Positions 8,251 to 16,488 of a stretch of DNA of 25,076 bases are shown in pieces. The notes beneath the pieces were generated by a model that saw only the letters and a list, made by a program, of their open reading frames with translations, was not told the DNA's origin and did not search any database. Each line of letters begins with the position of its first letter. The stretch's first letter is position 1. This DNA comes from Anaerolineaceae bacterium UBA5365 (GTDB lineage Bacteria; Chloroflexota; Anaerolineae; Anaerolineales; Anaerolineaceae): contig DHPL01000012.1 of assembly GCA_002407905.1 (NCBI GenBank), positions 31,947-57,022 on the forward strand, in the 5' to 3' direction. The translations under genes and the position numbers were made by a program.

Positions 8251-8290
8251 AGAGACCGGCAAGTTTGCCGGTCTCTCTACTTTTACTGAT
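8251..8290. terminator. bidirectional terminator between pyk and korB
   Basis: AGAGACCGGCAA (8251-8262) is exactly complementary to TTGCCGGTCTCT (8265-8276), giving at least a 10-bp GC-rich stem. Downstream on the + strand is CTACTTTTACT. On the - strand the stem is followed by TTTGTATA. It serves both converging genes. Confidence 0.85.
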
Positions 8291-8298
8291 CGAAGATA

Positions 8299-9342
8299 TT
8301 ACCCGAACCGGGTATTGATCTCGTCCAGCGCGGCCTTGCTGGGGCGCAGGCGCTCCACGCTCAGGCGGTTGAGCGGCTCGTCTACCAGGTCGTAGTGCTC
8401 GTGCACGGTGGTAGTACCGCGCTTGATGTAGATCAGACCGGTGATGAAATGGCGCTCCGTATAACTTTCGGCCAGCATCTGGAAGGCAGCCATGCGGTCC
8501 GTGGGGTCATAATCGCTGGCAGTTTTCTTGAGCACGATCACGCTGCCATCGGGCATATCCACCTCGCGGGTTTCACCGTCGGCAAAGTCCAGGATCTGCT
8601 CACGCTGGTGCTCCAGGTAAAACTTGATGTCCTGCAGCGGGCTGACGTTCTGGCGGCCAAATGTATAGGACTGAAGCGATTCATCCTTATTGTTGAAGGT
8701 TACGCAAGGGCTGATCACATCCACGATGGCCAGACCGTCATGCGCGAAGGCCGCCTTGAAAATTTCCTTCATCTGCTTCGAGTCGCCGGCAAATGCCCGC
8801 GCCACGAAACTGGCGCCGGAGAGGATGGCTTCCATGCACAGGTCCAATGGCGGCAGAACGTTCACGCCCTGGTGCTTCAGTTCCAGGCCCAGGTCGGTGG
8901 TGGCCGAGAACTGGCCCTTGGTCAGGCCATACACGCCGTTATTCTCGATGATGTAAACCATCGGAACATTACGCCGGATCACGTGTTTAAAATGACCCAG
9001 GCCAATGCTGGCTGAGTCGCCATCGCCGGAGATACCCAAAACCTTCACTGAGGTGTCCGCGAAGGAAGCGCCGGTTGCCAGGTTGGGCATCCGCCCGTGC
9101 AGGCTGTTGAAGCCAAAGGAGCGCTGCAGGAAATAGTTCGGGCTCTTGGAGCTGCAGCCGATGCCGCTCATCTTGATGATCTTTTCCGGCAGAATGCCCA
9201 TCTCATAAACCGCGGCCTGGATGGCGTTGCTCACCATGTTATGGCCGCAGCCCGGGCAAAGCGTGGACGGACGGCCGGCATAATCCGCCAGGCTCAAACC
9301 GATCGGGTTCAATTCAACAGTTGGAACGGCTTTACTTTCCAT
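8299..9342 (-). CDS. korB: 2-oxoacid:ferredoxin oxidoreductase, beta subunit
   Basis: The thiamine-diphosphate subunit of an anaerobic 2-oxoacid (2-oxoglutarate or pyruvate) ferredoxin oxidoreductase, 347 residues. It has CPGCGH (C29, C32), GIGCSS (C63) and SPCVTF (C213), the four cysteines expected to hold a [4Fe-4S] cluster. The TPP/Mg motif is GDGDSASIG...ENNGVYGLTKGQ (106-143). I chose the ATG at 9342, which overlaps the korA stop by 11 bp and has AAGGAG upstream. A TTG seven codons earlier is less likely. The substrate cannot be fixed from sequence. KorB naming follows the two-subunit arrangement typical of the 2-oxoglutarate type. Confidence 0.92.
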   Translation of the reverse strand: MESKAVPTVELNPIGLSLADYAGRPSTLCPGCGHNMVSNAIQAAVYEMGILPEKIIKMSGIGCSSKSPNYFLQRSFGFNSLHGRMPNLATGASFADTSVKVLGISGDGDSASIGLGHFKHVIRRNVPMVYIIENNGVYGLTKGQFSATTDLGLELKHQGVNVLPPLDLCMEAILSGASFVARAFAGDSKQMKEIFKAAFAHDGLAIVDVISPCVTFNNKDESLQSYTFGRQNVSPLQDIKFYLEHQREQILDFADGETREVDMPDGSVIVLKKTASDYDPTDRMAAFQMLAESYTERHFITGLIYIKRGTTTVHEHYDLVDEPLNRLSVERLRPSKAALDEINTRFG

Positions 9343-11167
9343 ATTTTTCCTGCTCCTTGGCAATGATACTCTCGGTGGCCCACTCCGCGCTCATGGGCAA
9401 ACCGCCAATTTCCGAAATCGAGATCAATTTCTGCGAGTACTCTTCTATTTCCAGCTTAAGGATGTTGCAGAGTTGGCCGTCGCGGTTCAGCTCCAGCACG
9501 TAATTGCGCTGGTGGGAAGCAATGAACTCCCGGGTAACGGTATCGCTGGGCAGCGAGCGAATGCGCATAAAGTCGGCATGGATGCCCTTCTCAGCCAGCA
9601 AGTGCTGGGTCTCCAGCAGAGCAATCTCCGTCGAACCCCAGCCAATGATGCCGATCGCGGCATCTTGCTTGGCCCGGTAGATCACCGGTTCAGGCAGGTC
9701 CTTGATCCCGTTCTTGAATTTCTTGCCGATGCGGGTGATCAGTTTGGACCAGTTTGCCGGGTCTTCCTCGTAGTTGCCATATTCGTTATGGCCGGTGCCG
9801 CGGGTGAAGTAAGCGGCGCGGGGGCTCAAATTGCCCGGTACGGTGCGGTAGGGGATGCCATCGTTATCGATGTCCATGTAGCGGCCCCATTCCGGGAATT
9901 TTTCCAGTTCCTCTTCCCAAACCAACTTGCCCCGGTCCATCGGGCGGTTGGGATACTCAAACTTCTTGGTCATCCAATAGTTCATCCCCAGGTCCAGATC
10001 GCTCAGCACAAAGACCGGTGTCTGGTATTTATCGGCGATGTCCAGCGCGCGCCAGCCAAAATCGAAGCATTCGGTCACGCTGCCGGGCATGTAGATGATG
10101 TACTGGGTATCGCCGTGGCTCAGGTGATAAATCTGGGCCAGGTCACCCTGGGAAGTGCGAGTGGGCAAACCCGTGCTTGGGCCAACCCTTTGGACATCCC
10201 AGAGCACAATAGGTGTTTCGGCAAAGTAGGCCAGGCCCACGGTTTCGGCCATCAGGCTGATGCCAGGACCGGAGGTGGAAGCCACCGAACGCAGGCCCGC
10301 CCAGCCGGCGCCAACCGCCGCCCCAGCCGCAGCCAGCTCATCCTCTACCTGCACGATAGCGCAGGTCATTTTACCGGTCTCCGGGTCTTTGCGCAGGCGC
10401 GGCGCCCATTCGATCATCGCTTCCACCATGCTGGTGGATGGCGTGATGGGGTACCAGCTGCAAAATTGCATTCCGCCGAAGAGACTGCCCAGGCCGGCAG
10501 CAATGTTGCCATCGGTCATGATGTAGTCGTTGAGGGGCGGCATCTCTTCAACGGTGTAAACATCCTTCTTTTCCAGGTTGGCGGCGGCCCAGTCGTAAGC
10601 CAGTTCAACATTCTTAAAGTTGGCTTCGGCAATCGCAGGCTTGCCGGCAAAATGCTTGTTCAGGGCGGCCATCAGCGCGTCCTTGGTAATGCCAAGCACT
10701 TCGGAAACGATGCCTACATAGAGCATGTTCTCTGTGTAATCACGCAGGTTGCGCGGAACATCCAGACCCTTCATCAGTTCCTTGATGGGCATGGGGTAAT
10801 AAATTAGGTTCTCAGGAGCATCCTCCGGCAACGCAAGGTGGTCAGCGTAAAACACTACACCGCCCTCATGCAGGTAGGAAATGTCCTTGGCCAGCGATTT
10901 TGGGTTGACCGCCACAATGATGTCATCCCCGAGCTTCCGGCCGGTAAAGCCTTGCGCGTTAGCCCGAATGACGAACCAGGTAGCCATCCCCTTGATATTG
11001 GATGGGAAGATATTCTTCCCGGAGGTTGGGATGCCCATGCTGAACAAGGCCCTGAAGAGGGTTGTGTTCGCGGTGGCCGAGCCCGAACCGTTAACGGTGC
11101 AGATGGTCATGACAAAGTCATTCACCTGCATGTCCTGCGCTTGACTTGAATGATTGCTCTCGCTCAT
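9332..11167 (-). CDS. korA: 2-oxoacid:ferredoxin oxidoreductase, fused gamma-alpha subunit
   Basis: A 611-residue protein with the gamma domain first (about 15-195, GSGSATANTTLFRALFSMG and NPKS visible), then the alpha pyrimidine-binding domain. The latter starts at about 217 with DGNIAAGLGSLFGGMQFCSWYPITPSTS. A transketolase-C-like domain with GWGSTE follows near residue 515. With KorB it decarboxylates a 2-oxoacid to acyl-CoA and passes electrons to ferredoxin, or runs in reverse for carboxylation. No delta (ferredoxin-like) subunit is present. The start at 11167 has AGAGGAG about 13 bases upstream. It lies 19 bases after the GntR-type gene, so the three genes form one operon. Confidence 0.93.
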   Translation of the reverse strand: MSESNHSSQAQDMQVNDFVMTICTVNGSGSATANTTLFRALFSMGIPTSGKNIFPSNIKGMATWFVIRANAQGFTGRKLGDDIIVAVNPKSLAKDISYLHEGGVVFYADHLALPEDAPENLIYYPMPIKELMKGLDVPRNLRDYTENMLYVGIVSEVLGITKDALMAALNKHFAGKPAIAEANFKNVELAYDWAAANLEKKDVYTVEEMPPLNDYIMTDGNIAAGLGSLFGGMQFCSWYPITPSTSMVEAMIEWAPRLRKDPETGKMTCAIVQVEDELAAAGAAVGAGWAGLRSVASTSGPGISLMAETVGLAYFAETPIVLWDVQRVGPSTGLPTRTSQGDLAQIYHLSHGDTQYIIYMPGSVTECFDFGWRALDIADKYQTPVFVLSDLDLGMNYWMTKKFEYPNRPMDRGKLVWEEELEKFPEWGRYMDIDNDGIPYRTVPGNLSPRAAYFTRGTGHNEYGNYEEDPANWSKLITRIGKKFKNGIKDLPEPVIYRAKQDAAIGIIGWGSTEIALLETQHLLAEKGIHADFMRIRSLPSDTVTREFIASHQRNYVLELNRDGQLCNILKLEIEEYSQKLISISEIGGLPMSAEWATESIIAKEQEKYGK

Positions 11168-11186
11168 AAATCTAAAAGCTCTCCTC

Positions 11187-11873
11187 TTATTCGAACTTTT
11201 GTTTTAACTCTGCCTTGCGGACGTATTGCATCAGATCCATATGGGTCACCAGCGCCTGGTGGCCGCGTTCAAAATCACGCTGGGCAAGCGCCTCAGCGAT
11301 TTCGCGGTGCGCGCTCCACACCCGTTCCAAATAAGCCTGATCCATGTAATAAGTCATACCGGAGTTCAGGTACATGTCCCAATAGGCTTCCAAAACGCTG
11401 GAAACAACCGGGTTGTCCAGGCGGCTGAAGATCTTCAGGTGAAAATCACGGTGGTCCAGGTCCGGCCGCTGGATCGGGGTTTGGGAAATTTTGTGCTCAG
11501 CGGTCACTACCAGTGCTTCCAGCACTTTAACATCCTGAGGCGTCAGCCGCGGCACCGCTTCGTACCAATAAGCGCTCTCGATGTGCCGGCGCAGGTCGCT
11601 GTAGTGGTCAAAATAATCCGGTCGGACTTTTAACCCGTAATCAAGGGCAAGTACAAGGGGGGCCGTCAGCGAGAAATCAAGCGGCTGGATGCCTACTTTG
11701 GGCTTAACCTCAACCAGGCCCAAACGCCGGGCAACTTCCAGCTGCTCGCGAACTGCGGCCGGGCTCACGCCCATCTGCTTGCTCAATTCTGCAATCGTGG
11801 GGATGGCGCTGCCGTCCAATACTGCCTTGGCCAGATACTCGAGGAGGTTACCTTTATCAGCGCGCATGATCAT
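11187..11873 (-). CDS. GntR family regulator with FCD domain
   Basis: A 228-residue one-component regulator. The winged helix is at about 8-62, with IPTIAELSKQMGVSPAAVREQLEVARRLGLV containing the recognition helix. An all-helical FCD ligand domain follows (about 85-215). DLDHRDFH, SAHREI and LVTHM carry the Asp/His residues that hold a metal and a carboxylate ligand in this family. Being first in the operon with korA-korB, it probably senses a 2-oxoacid or related carboxylate and controls that enzyme and itself. Two start codons, ATG at 11873 and 11867, are possible. Neither has a Shine-Dalgarno because the operator occupies the leader. Confidence 0.88.
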   Translation of the reverse strand: MIMRADKGNLLEYLAKAVLDGSAIPTIAELSKQMGVSPAAVREQLEVARRLGLVEVKPKVGIQPLDFSLTAPLVLALDYGLKVRPDYFDHYSDLRRHIESAYWYEAVPRLTPQDVKVLEALVVTAEHKISQTPIQRPDLDHRDFHLKIFSRLDNPVVSSVLEAYWDMYLNSGMTYYMDQAYLERVWSAHREIAEALAQRDFERGHQALVTHMDLMQYVRKAELKQKFE

Positions 11874-11877
11874 TAAT

Positions 11878-11898
11878 CTGATTAATTAAATTAATCAG
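11878..11898. promoter_or_regulatory. 21-bp perfect inverted repeat, probable GntR-type operator
   Basis: The left arm CTGATTAATT (11878-11887), a single central A, and the right arm AATTAATCAG (11889-11898) are exactly complementary. The repeat spans the predicted transcription start (+1 to about +20) and ends four bases before the regulator's ATG. A dimer bound here would block initiation. GntR/FCD regulators usually bind short palindromes in their own promoters, so the adjacent regulator is the obvious candidate. Confidence 0.8.
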
Positions 11899-11903
11899 TT
11901 GAT

Positions 11904-11932
11904 ATTATAAATACGCCCTGCAGAAGCGTCAA
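11904..11932 (-). promoter_or_regulatory. sigma-70 promoter of the gntR-korA-korB operon
   Basis: Read on the - strand, TTGACG (11932-11927) is followed after exactly 17 bp by TATAAT (11909-11904). This is one base away from the full consensus and predicts a start near 11897. The mRNA leader is then only about 24 bases and is nearly all operator sequence. Confidence 0.85.
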
Positions 11933-11965
11933 GACCAATATACTTTTTTGGGGTGTTATAGCAGC

Positions 11966-12682
11966 TTAAATCAGCAGGTCCAGGTCGAATCTCAATTTCT
12001 CATTGTCCAGCAGTTCTTGGGTAGACAGGTCGGCGGCCAGCTGCCCCCTTTTCAGCACCAGGGCCCGTTCGGTAAGCCTTCCGGCCATCCTGAGGTCATG
12101 GGAGGCCAGCAGCATCGTCCCGGAATACCTTCCCAATTGGGCCTGCAGATTTTGGCTGCAGCCATGGTCCAGCCCGGCGCATGGCTCATCCAGGCACAGG
12201 ATCGCCGGCTCCCTCACCAGTTCCGCCGCGATCGCCACCCGCTTTGTCTCTCCTCCGCCCAAACCCAAGGCGTTTCGCTGCGCGTCTTCTTCCAGGTCGA
12301 AGAGCTTAAGCATCACCTGCACCCTGCGGCTGAGTTCGGGTTCCCGAGTGCCCTGGGCGTGCAAACCCACCGCTATATTCTCGAAGACCGTGGTGGAGAA
12401 CAATTGCTCAGCCGGCTCCTGAAACACCAGCCCAATCTCCTGCCGGAGCCGTGCCACACTGGTTCCAGGAAGCCGCAGCCCGTTCACGGCCAAAGACCCG
12501 CTGAAAGGCAGCAAACCATTGAGGGCCGCCAGCAGAAGCGATTTTCCAGCCCCCGCCGCCCCCAATATGGCCACCCTCTGGCCTTTGGGGATCTCGAAGT
12601 TGAGGCCGGAGAGCAGTTGCCGGCCTCCCGCGTCCTGATAACGAAGGTCCCGGGCAACGATCGCGAATGAATTTGCAGGCAT
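11966..12682 (-). CDS. ABC transporter ATP-binding protein, EcfA/CbiO-like
   Basis: A 238-residue ATPase subunit. It has Walker A GAAGAGKS (41-48), a Q-loop in VFQEPAEQLFSTTVFENIAVG (Q88; this 'EQLFS.TV' form is typical of energy-coupling-factor and CbiO ATPases), Walker B ILCLDEP (D165-E166) and switch His in ASHD (H195). The signature is LGGGE (141-145) instead of LSGGQ, so its conserved serine and glutamine are both altered, although the neighbouring Walker motifs look intact. No transmembrane or substrate-binding partner is adjacent, so it would have to work with components encoded elsewhere. The -10-like TATAAA at 12694-12689 ends six bases before the ATG. Confidence 0.85.
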   Translation of the reverse strand: MPANSFAIVARDLRYQDAGGRQLLSGLNFEIPKGQRVAILGAAGAGKSLLLAALNGLLPFSGSLAVNGLRLPGTSVARLRQEIGLVFQEPAEQLFSTTVFENIAVGLHAQGTREPELSRRVQVMLKLFDLEEDAQRNALGLGGGETKRVAIAAELVREPAILCLDEPCAGLDHGCSQNLQAQLGRYSGTMLLASHDLRMAGRLTERALVLKRGQLAADLSTQELLDNEKLRFDLDLLI

Positions 12683-12744
12683 TCCCTATTTATAAAGCAA
12701 AATGGCCTCTTCCTGCTACGATTGTTCAGGACCAGGGCTCGCGA

Positions 12745-12753
12745 TGTTAGAAT
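12745..12753 (+). promoter_or_regulatory. candidate extended -10 promoter of the ABC exporter operon
   Basis: TGTTAGAAT at 12745-12753 matches the extended -10 pattern TGnTATAAT with one change. No good -35 is seen. It predicts a start near 12760 and a leader of about 97 bases containing the hairpin at 12792-12811. Confidence 0.4.
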
Positions 12754-12791
12754 TGGAGCAGATCTGTCTCGATTGTCAGAAGACTATTATT

Positions 12792-12811
12792 CAGCGCCAG
12801 GCGCTGTTTTT
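12792..12811 (+). repeat. GC-rich palindrome followed by T5 in the exporter leader
   Basis: CAGCGCC-A-GGCGCTG (12792-12806) is a perfect inverted repeat with one central base, followed at once by TTTTT. As RNA it could form a 5-bp stem with a 5-base loop and a U-tail, a small attenuator-like structure. As DNA it could be an operator between the divergent ATPase and exporter genes. Confidence 0.45.
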
Positions 12812-12856
12812 CATGGCAAACAATTAGCCTGCCTTGCCAAAACACAAGATCAACGC

Positions 12857-14611
12857 ATGAGTATCAGCGAGTTTTCCGTTCCATTCAGATACAAAACCAA
12901 GCGTAACGCGCCGCTGGCCTGGATTGCATCACATGCCTGGCGCCAGGGGCTTGTTTTGCTGATTGCCGCTATTGGGGCGATCGGCAACGCGCTTTTAGCC
13001 AGTGTTGCACCCGTTCAATTCGGGCAGATCTTCGCCAACCTCACCAGCGGCACACCGGCGCTGGCTGCCATTGCCCGCTCAGCGATGATCATTGGCATCT
13101 CTCAAGCTGCCCGCGGCTTGCTGCAGTTTCTGCGTAATTTTGGTTTTGAGCTCTCCGCCCAACGAATCGAACGCAATGTTCGCGAGGAGTTTTACATCAG
13201 CCTCCTGGGCAAAAGCATGACCTTTCACGCCCTGCAAAGTGTGGGCGACCTGATGGCCCGGGCTACCAACGACATCCGCGAGATCAACTTCTTCTTCAGC
13301 CCCGGCGTCAACATGGTTTTTGGCTCGCTGAATTTCCTCTTCGTACCACTGTTCATCGGTTGGGGCCTCAACCCCCAGTTGATCCTGGTTCCGCTGCTCT
13401 TCATCATCGCCTACTTCATCGCCATATTGTTCTACCTGCGCAAACTCAAGCCGATCACCGATAGCGTCCGCGGCGATTTTGGCCGCATGAACAGCCGCCT
13501 GACGGAAGACATGGACGGCGTGGAGACCGTGAAAGCCGCGGCCCGGGAAGACAGCGAGATCAGCCTCTTCGAGCAGAATATCCAGGCCTACCGCGATTCC
13601 ACCGTACGCCAGGGGGATACCGAAGCCCGTTTTGTACCCCTCCTGCTCTTGGCCATGGCCATGGGCTTTGGCCTCCTGCACTCCCTGCTGCTTTTTCAGG
13701 CTGGCGTCATCCAACTGGCAGACGTGATCACGTATTTCAGCGCGCTCGCGCTCTTAGGCTTCCCCACCAATACCTCCATCTTCTCCTACTCACAGATGTC
13801 TTTGGGCGTAGCCTCCGCGCGCCGGCTGCTGGCGATCATGAACACTGAAAACATCCTTGACGAGAACGCCCAGGGTCACAGCGGCCGCATCCATGGCGAC
13901 CTGGTTTTTGATGACGTCAGTTTTAGCTACGGCGGCGACTCCCCGGTTTTGGAAGGCCTTAACTTCACGGTAAAGGCGGGGCAAACGGTGGCCATCGTCG
14001 GCCAAACGGGCTCCGGCAAGACCACGCTTGCCCAGCTGATCAACCGCACTTACGATCCCACTGCCGGCAGCGTGCGCATCGATGGGCTTGACCTGCGCGA
14101 CTGGAAACTGGACAGCCTGCGCAGTCAGATCAGCATCATCGAGCAGGACATCTTCCTCTTCTCGAAGACCGTCCGCGAGAATATTGCCTTTGGCAGGCCT
14201 GGCGCCACGCTGGATGACGTGATTGTGGCCGCTAAGAAGGCCCAGGCCCATAACTTTATAACCACCATGCCCGAGGGCTACGAAACCGTCATCGGCGAAC
14301 GCGGTGTAACCCTTTCCGGTGGGCAGCGCCAACGCCTGGCCCTCGCGCGCTCTTTCCTGACCGACCCGCGTATCCTCATCCTGGACGACTCAACCAGCGC
14401 CATCGATAGCCAAACCGAAGACGAGATCCAAAAAGCGATCCAAACCGCATCCCAGGGGCGTACAACCTTCATCATCACCCATCGCCTCTCCCAGATTCGC
14501 TGGGCAGACCTGATCGTCGTATTGCGCCAGGGCAAAATTGCCGCCATCGGTACGCACCGTGAGCTCATGCAGAGCTCGGATGCCTATCGCAATATCTTCA
14601 CGGAGCTCTGA
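12857..14611 (+). CDS. heterodimeric ABC exporter, subunit 1 (degenerate Walker B)
   Basis: A 584-residue half-transporter with a six-helix type-1 exporter domain (about 20-320) and a nucleotide-binding domain (about 345-580). The latter has Walker A GQTGSGKT (382-389), signature LSGGQ (486-490) and switch His H542. After Walker B the catalytic glutamate is replaced by aspartate (LDDS, D511), as in the degenerate subunit of heterodimeric multidrug-type exporters. I chose the ATG at 12857, just before the first predicted helix. The frame is open back to a TTG at 12722 but lies upstream of or over the candidate promoter. It overlaps the next gene by one base (TGATG). The substrate is unknown. 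Confidence 0.9.
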   Translation: MSISEFSVPFRYKTKRNAPLAWIASHAWRQGLVLLIAAIGAIGNALLASVAPVQFGQIFANLTSGTPALAAIARSAMIIGISQAARGLLQFLRNFGFELSAQRIERNVREEFYISLLGKSMTFHALQSVGDLMARATNDIREINFFFSPGVNMVFGSLNFLFVPLFIGWGLNPQLILVPLLFIIAYFIAILFYLRKLKPITDSVRGDFGRMNSRLTEDMDGVETVKAAAREDSEISLFEQNIQAYRDSTVRQGDTEARFVPLLLLAMAMGFGLLHSLLLFQAGVIQLADVITYFSALALLGFPTNTSIFSYSQMSLGVASARRLLAIMNTENILDENAQGHSGRIHGDLVFDDVSFSYGGDSPVLEGLNFTVKAGQTVAIVGQTGSGKTTLAQLINRTYDPTAGSVRIDGLDLRDWKLDSLRSQISIIEQDIFLFSKTVRENIAFGRPGATLDDVIVAAKKAQAHNFITTMPEGYETVIGERGVTLSGGQRQRLALARSFLTDPRILILDDSTSAIDSQTEDEIQKAIQTASQGRTTFIITHRLSQIRWADLIVVLRQGKIAAIGTHRELMQSSDAYRNIFTEL

Positions 14612-16458
14612 TGGGTTTTCACCGCACCTTAGCCGCCGAGGCCTACGACAGGCAGTACAGCAATAAAGTATTGTTCGCCCGCATCTGGGAATATGTGAAA
14701 CCGCACTGCAAACGCCTGATGATCATCCTGGGCGCGGTGATCCTGCAGGGTATTGGCGGCAGCCTGCCGGCCCTCTTGGTTTCCCGTATCCTAAATGAAG
14801 GTATTGCTGGAATTCCGGACCACCAGCTCTTCACGCTCCTCGTCGTAGCGGTGATCCTGCTGGAGCTGACAGGGTATCTGCTCTATTACGTCAACCGGCG
14901 CCTGATGGTGCGGGTGATCTCCGGTATTAATCAAAAAATCTCTACCGATGCCTTCTCCGCCTCGATGCACCAGGATATGGCTTTCCACGATAGCTTCTCC
15001 TCAGGCAAGATCGTCAGCCGCATCACCACAGATACACGGGATTTCACCCAGCTGATCACGGTAACAACGGACGCGCTCAACTCGCTTTTGCAATCATTAT
15101 TCATTGCCATCATTCTGCTGCGCACGGAGTGGCACCTGGCGCTTCTATTGCTCCTGGTGGTTCCGGTGCTCACCCTCTTCATCACCCTTTACCGCAACGT
15201 TGCCCGGCGGGCAACCCGCCAGGGCATGCGCGCCATCGCGGAGGTGAACGCGACGATCAAAGAGACCATTAGCGGCATCGCTGTGGCCAAGAATTTCCGC
15301 CAGGAAGATGCCATCCTGGAGGAATTCACCGAGTCGAACAACAAATCCTACACGGTCAATATCCGCCGCGGCTTTACGCTTTCGGTTGTATTCCCCATCA
15401 CCCGCAGCATCACCGGCCTGGCGGTGGCGCTCATTACCTATAGCGGGGCAAAATCCGTGCTCTCCGGCCTCATTGATGCTGGCGCGTGGTACCTTTTTGT
15501 GCTCGCAACGGACCGTTTTTTGTTCCCGGTGCTCAATATCACCAATTATTGGACCATCGTGCAAAACGGCCTCTCTGCCGCGGAACGGATCTTTGCCCTC
15601 ATTGATACACCCCACACCGTTGTCCAGGAGGCGGAGACCGTTCAACAGATCTCCCAGGCCAGCATTGATTTCGACCATGTTTCCTTCAACTATGCCAACG
15701 GAACGGAAGTGCTGCACGATTTTGACCTGCACATCGCCCCAGGTGAAAACGTGGCCATCGTGGGCCACACAGGTGCCGGCAAAAGTTCCATCGCCCGCCT
15801 GATCGCCCGCTTCTACGAATTCCAGGGCGGCAGCATCCGTATTGGCGGGCAGGATATCCGCTCCTTCGATCTGCATGCCCTGCGCAGCCAGATGGGTTTT
15901 ATCACCCAGGTGCCATTCCTCTTCGATGGCACGGTGGAGGATAACATCCGCTTTGCCCGGCCGGATATCACCCGGCGAGAGATCCTTGGCCTGGCCCAGG
16001 AGATCGGCAAGGGCGAGTGGCTGGAAACATTGAGCCAGGGCCTGGATACCCCAGTTGGCGAGCGGGGGGCACAAATTAGCATGGGGCAGCGCCAGTTGGT
16101 AGCCCTGATGCGCGTCTTGGCCAATAAACCGGCCATCTTCATCCTGGACGAAGCCACCGCGAGCATCGACCCCTTCACCGAGAAACAGATCCAGGAAGCC
16201 CTGGCCCTGGTCCTGGCGCGTTCCACCAGCATCCTCATCGCTCACCGCTTGTCCACCGTCAAATCCGCCGACCGCATCATCGTCCTGGAAGAAGGAGTGA
16301 TCAAGGAGGAAGGCAGCCACAGCTCACTGATGAAAGCTGGTGGTGCTTACGCGAACCTTTACAATACTTATTTCAGGCACCAAAGTTTGAGTTACGTTGA
16401 GGCTGCCGGACCGCAGGCACCCTCAGCGTCCGGTCTTTCTGCTGAACATTCTGCTTGA
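14611..16458 (+). CDS. heterodimeric ABC exporter, subunit 2 (degenerate signature)
   Basis: A 615-residue partner of the preceding half-transporter: TM domain about 35-330, Walker A GHTGAGKS (385-392), Walker B LDEA with catalytic E514, and switch His in IAHRLSTV. Its signature is ISMGQ (489-493) rather than LSGGQ. Because each ATP site uses the Walker motifs of one subunit and the signature of the other, the pair has one fully canonical site (Walker of this subunit plus LSGGQ of subunit 1) and one degenerate site. A short non-conserved tail rich in Ala, Ser and Pro follows residue 590. Its TGA (16456-16458) lies inside the -35 box of the gcv promoter. Confidence 0.92.
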   Translation: MGFHRTLAAEAYDRQYSNKVLFARIWEYVKPHCKRLMIILGAVILQGIGGSLPALLVSRILNEGIAGIPDHQLFTLLVVAVILLELTGYLLYYVNRRLMVRVISGINQKISTDAFSASMHQDMAFHDSFSSGKIVSRITTDTRDFTQLITVTTDALNSLLQSLFIAIILLRTEWHLALLLLLVVPVLTLFITLYRNVARRATRQGMRAIAEVNATIKETISGIAVAKNFRQEDAILEEFTESNNKSYTVNIRRGFTLSVVFPITRSITGLAVALITYSGAKSVLSGLIDAGAWYLFVLATDRFLFPVLNITNYWTIVQNGLSAAERIFALIDTPHTVVQEAETVQQISQASIDFDHVSFNYANGTEVLHDFDLHIAPGENVAIVGHTGAGKSSIARLIARFYEFQGGSIRIGGQDIRSFDLHALRSQMGFITQVPFLFDGTVEDNIRFARPDITRREILGLAQEIGKGEWLETLSQGLDTPVGERGAQISMGQRQLVALMRVLANKPAIFILDEATASIDPFTEKQIQEALALVLARSTSILIAHRLSTVKSADRIIVLEEGVIKEEGSHSSLMKAGGAYANLYNTYFRHQSLSYVEAAGPQAPSASGLSAEHSA

Positions 16459-16482
16459 CAAAGCACCCCCTTTCGCTAAAAT
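16455..16482 (+). promoter_or_regulatory. sigma-70 promoter of the gcv operon
   Basis: A perfect TTGACA (16455-16460) and TAAAAT (16477-16482) are separated by 16 bp and predict a start near 16489. That base is the first of the CAGAG segment forming helix P1 of the glycine aptamer. The -35 box contains the stop codon of the upstream exporter gene. Confidence 0.82.
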
Positions 16483-16488
16483 TGATAG

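Noticed and set aside
9473..10807. Open frame of 444 codons on the + strand opposite korA
   Set aside because: korA is unambiguous on the other strand. The translation has no domain and is His/Gln-rich as expected for a shadow.
12722..12856. 45-codon N-terminal extension of exporter subunit 1
   Set aside because: It starts with TTG upstream of the candidate promoter, covers a palindrome, and has no similarity to exporter N-termini.
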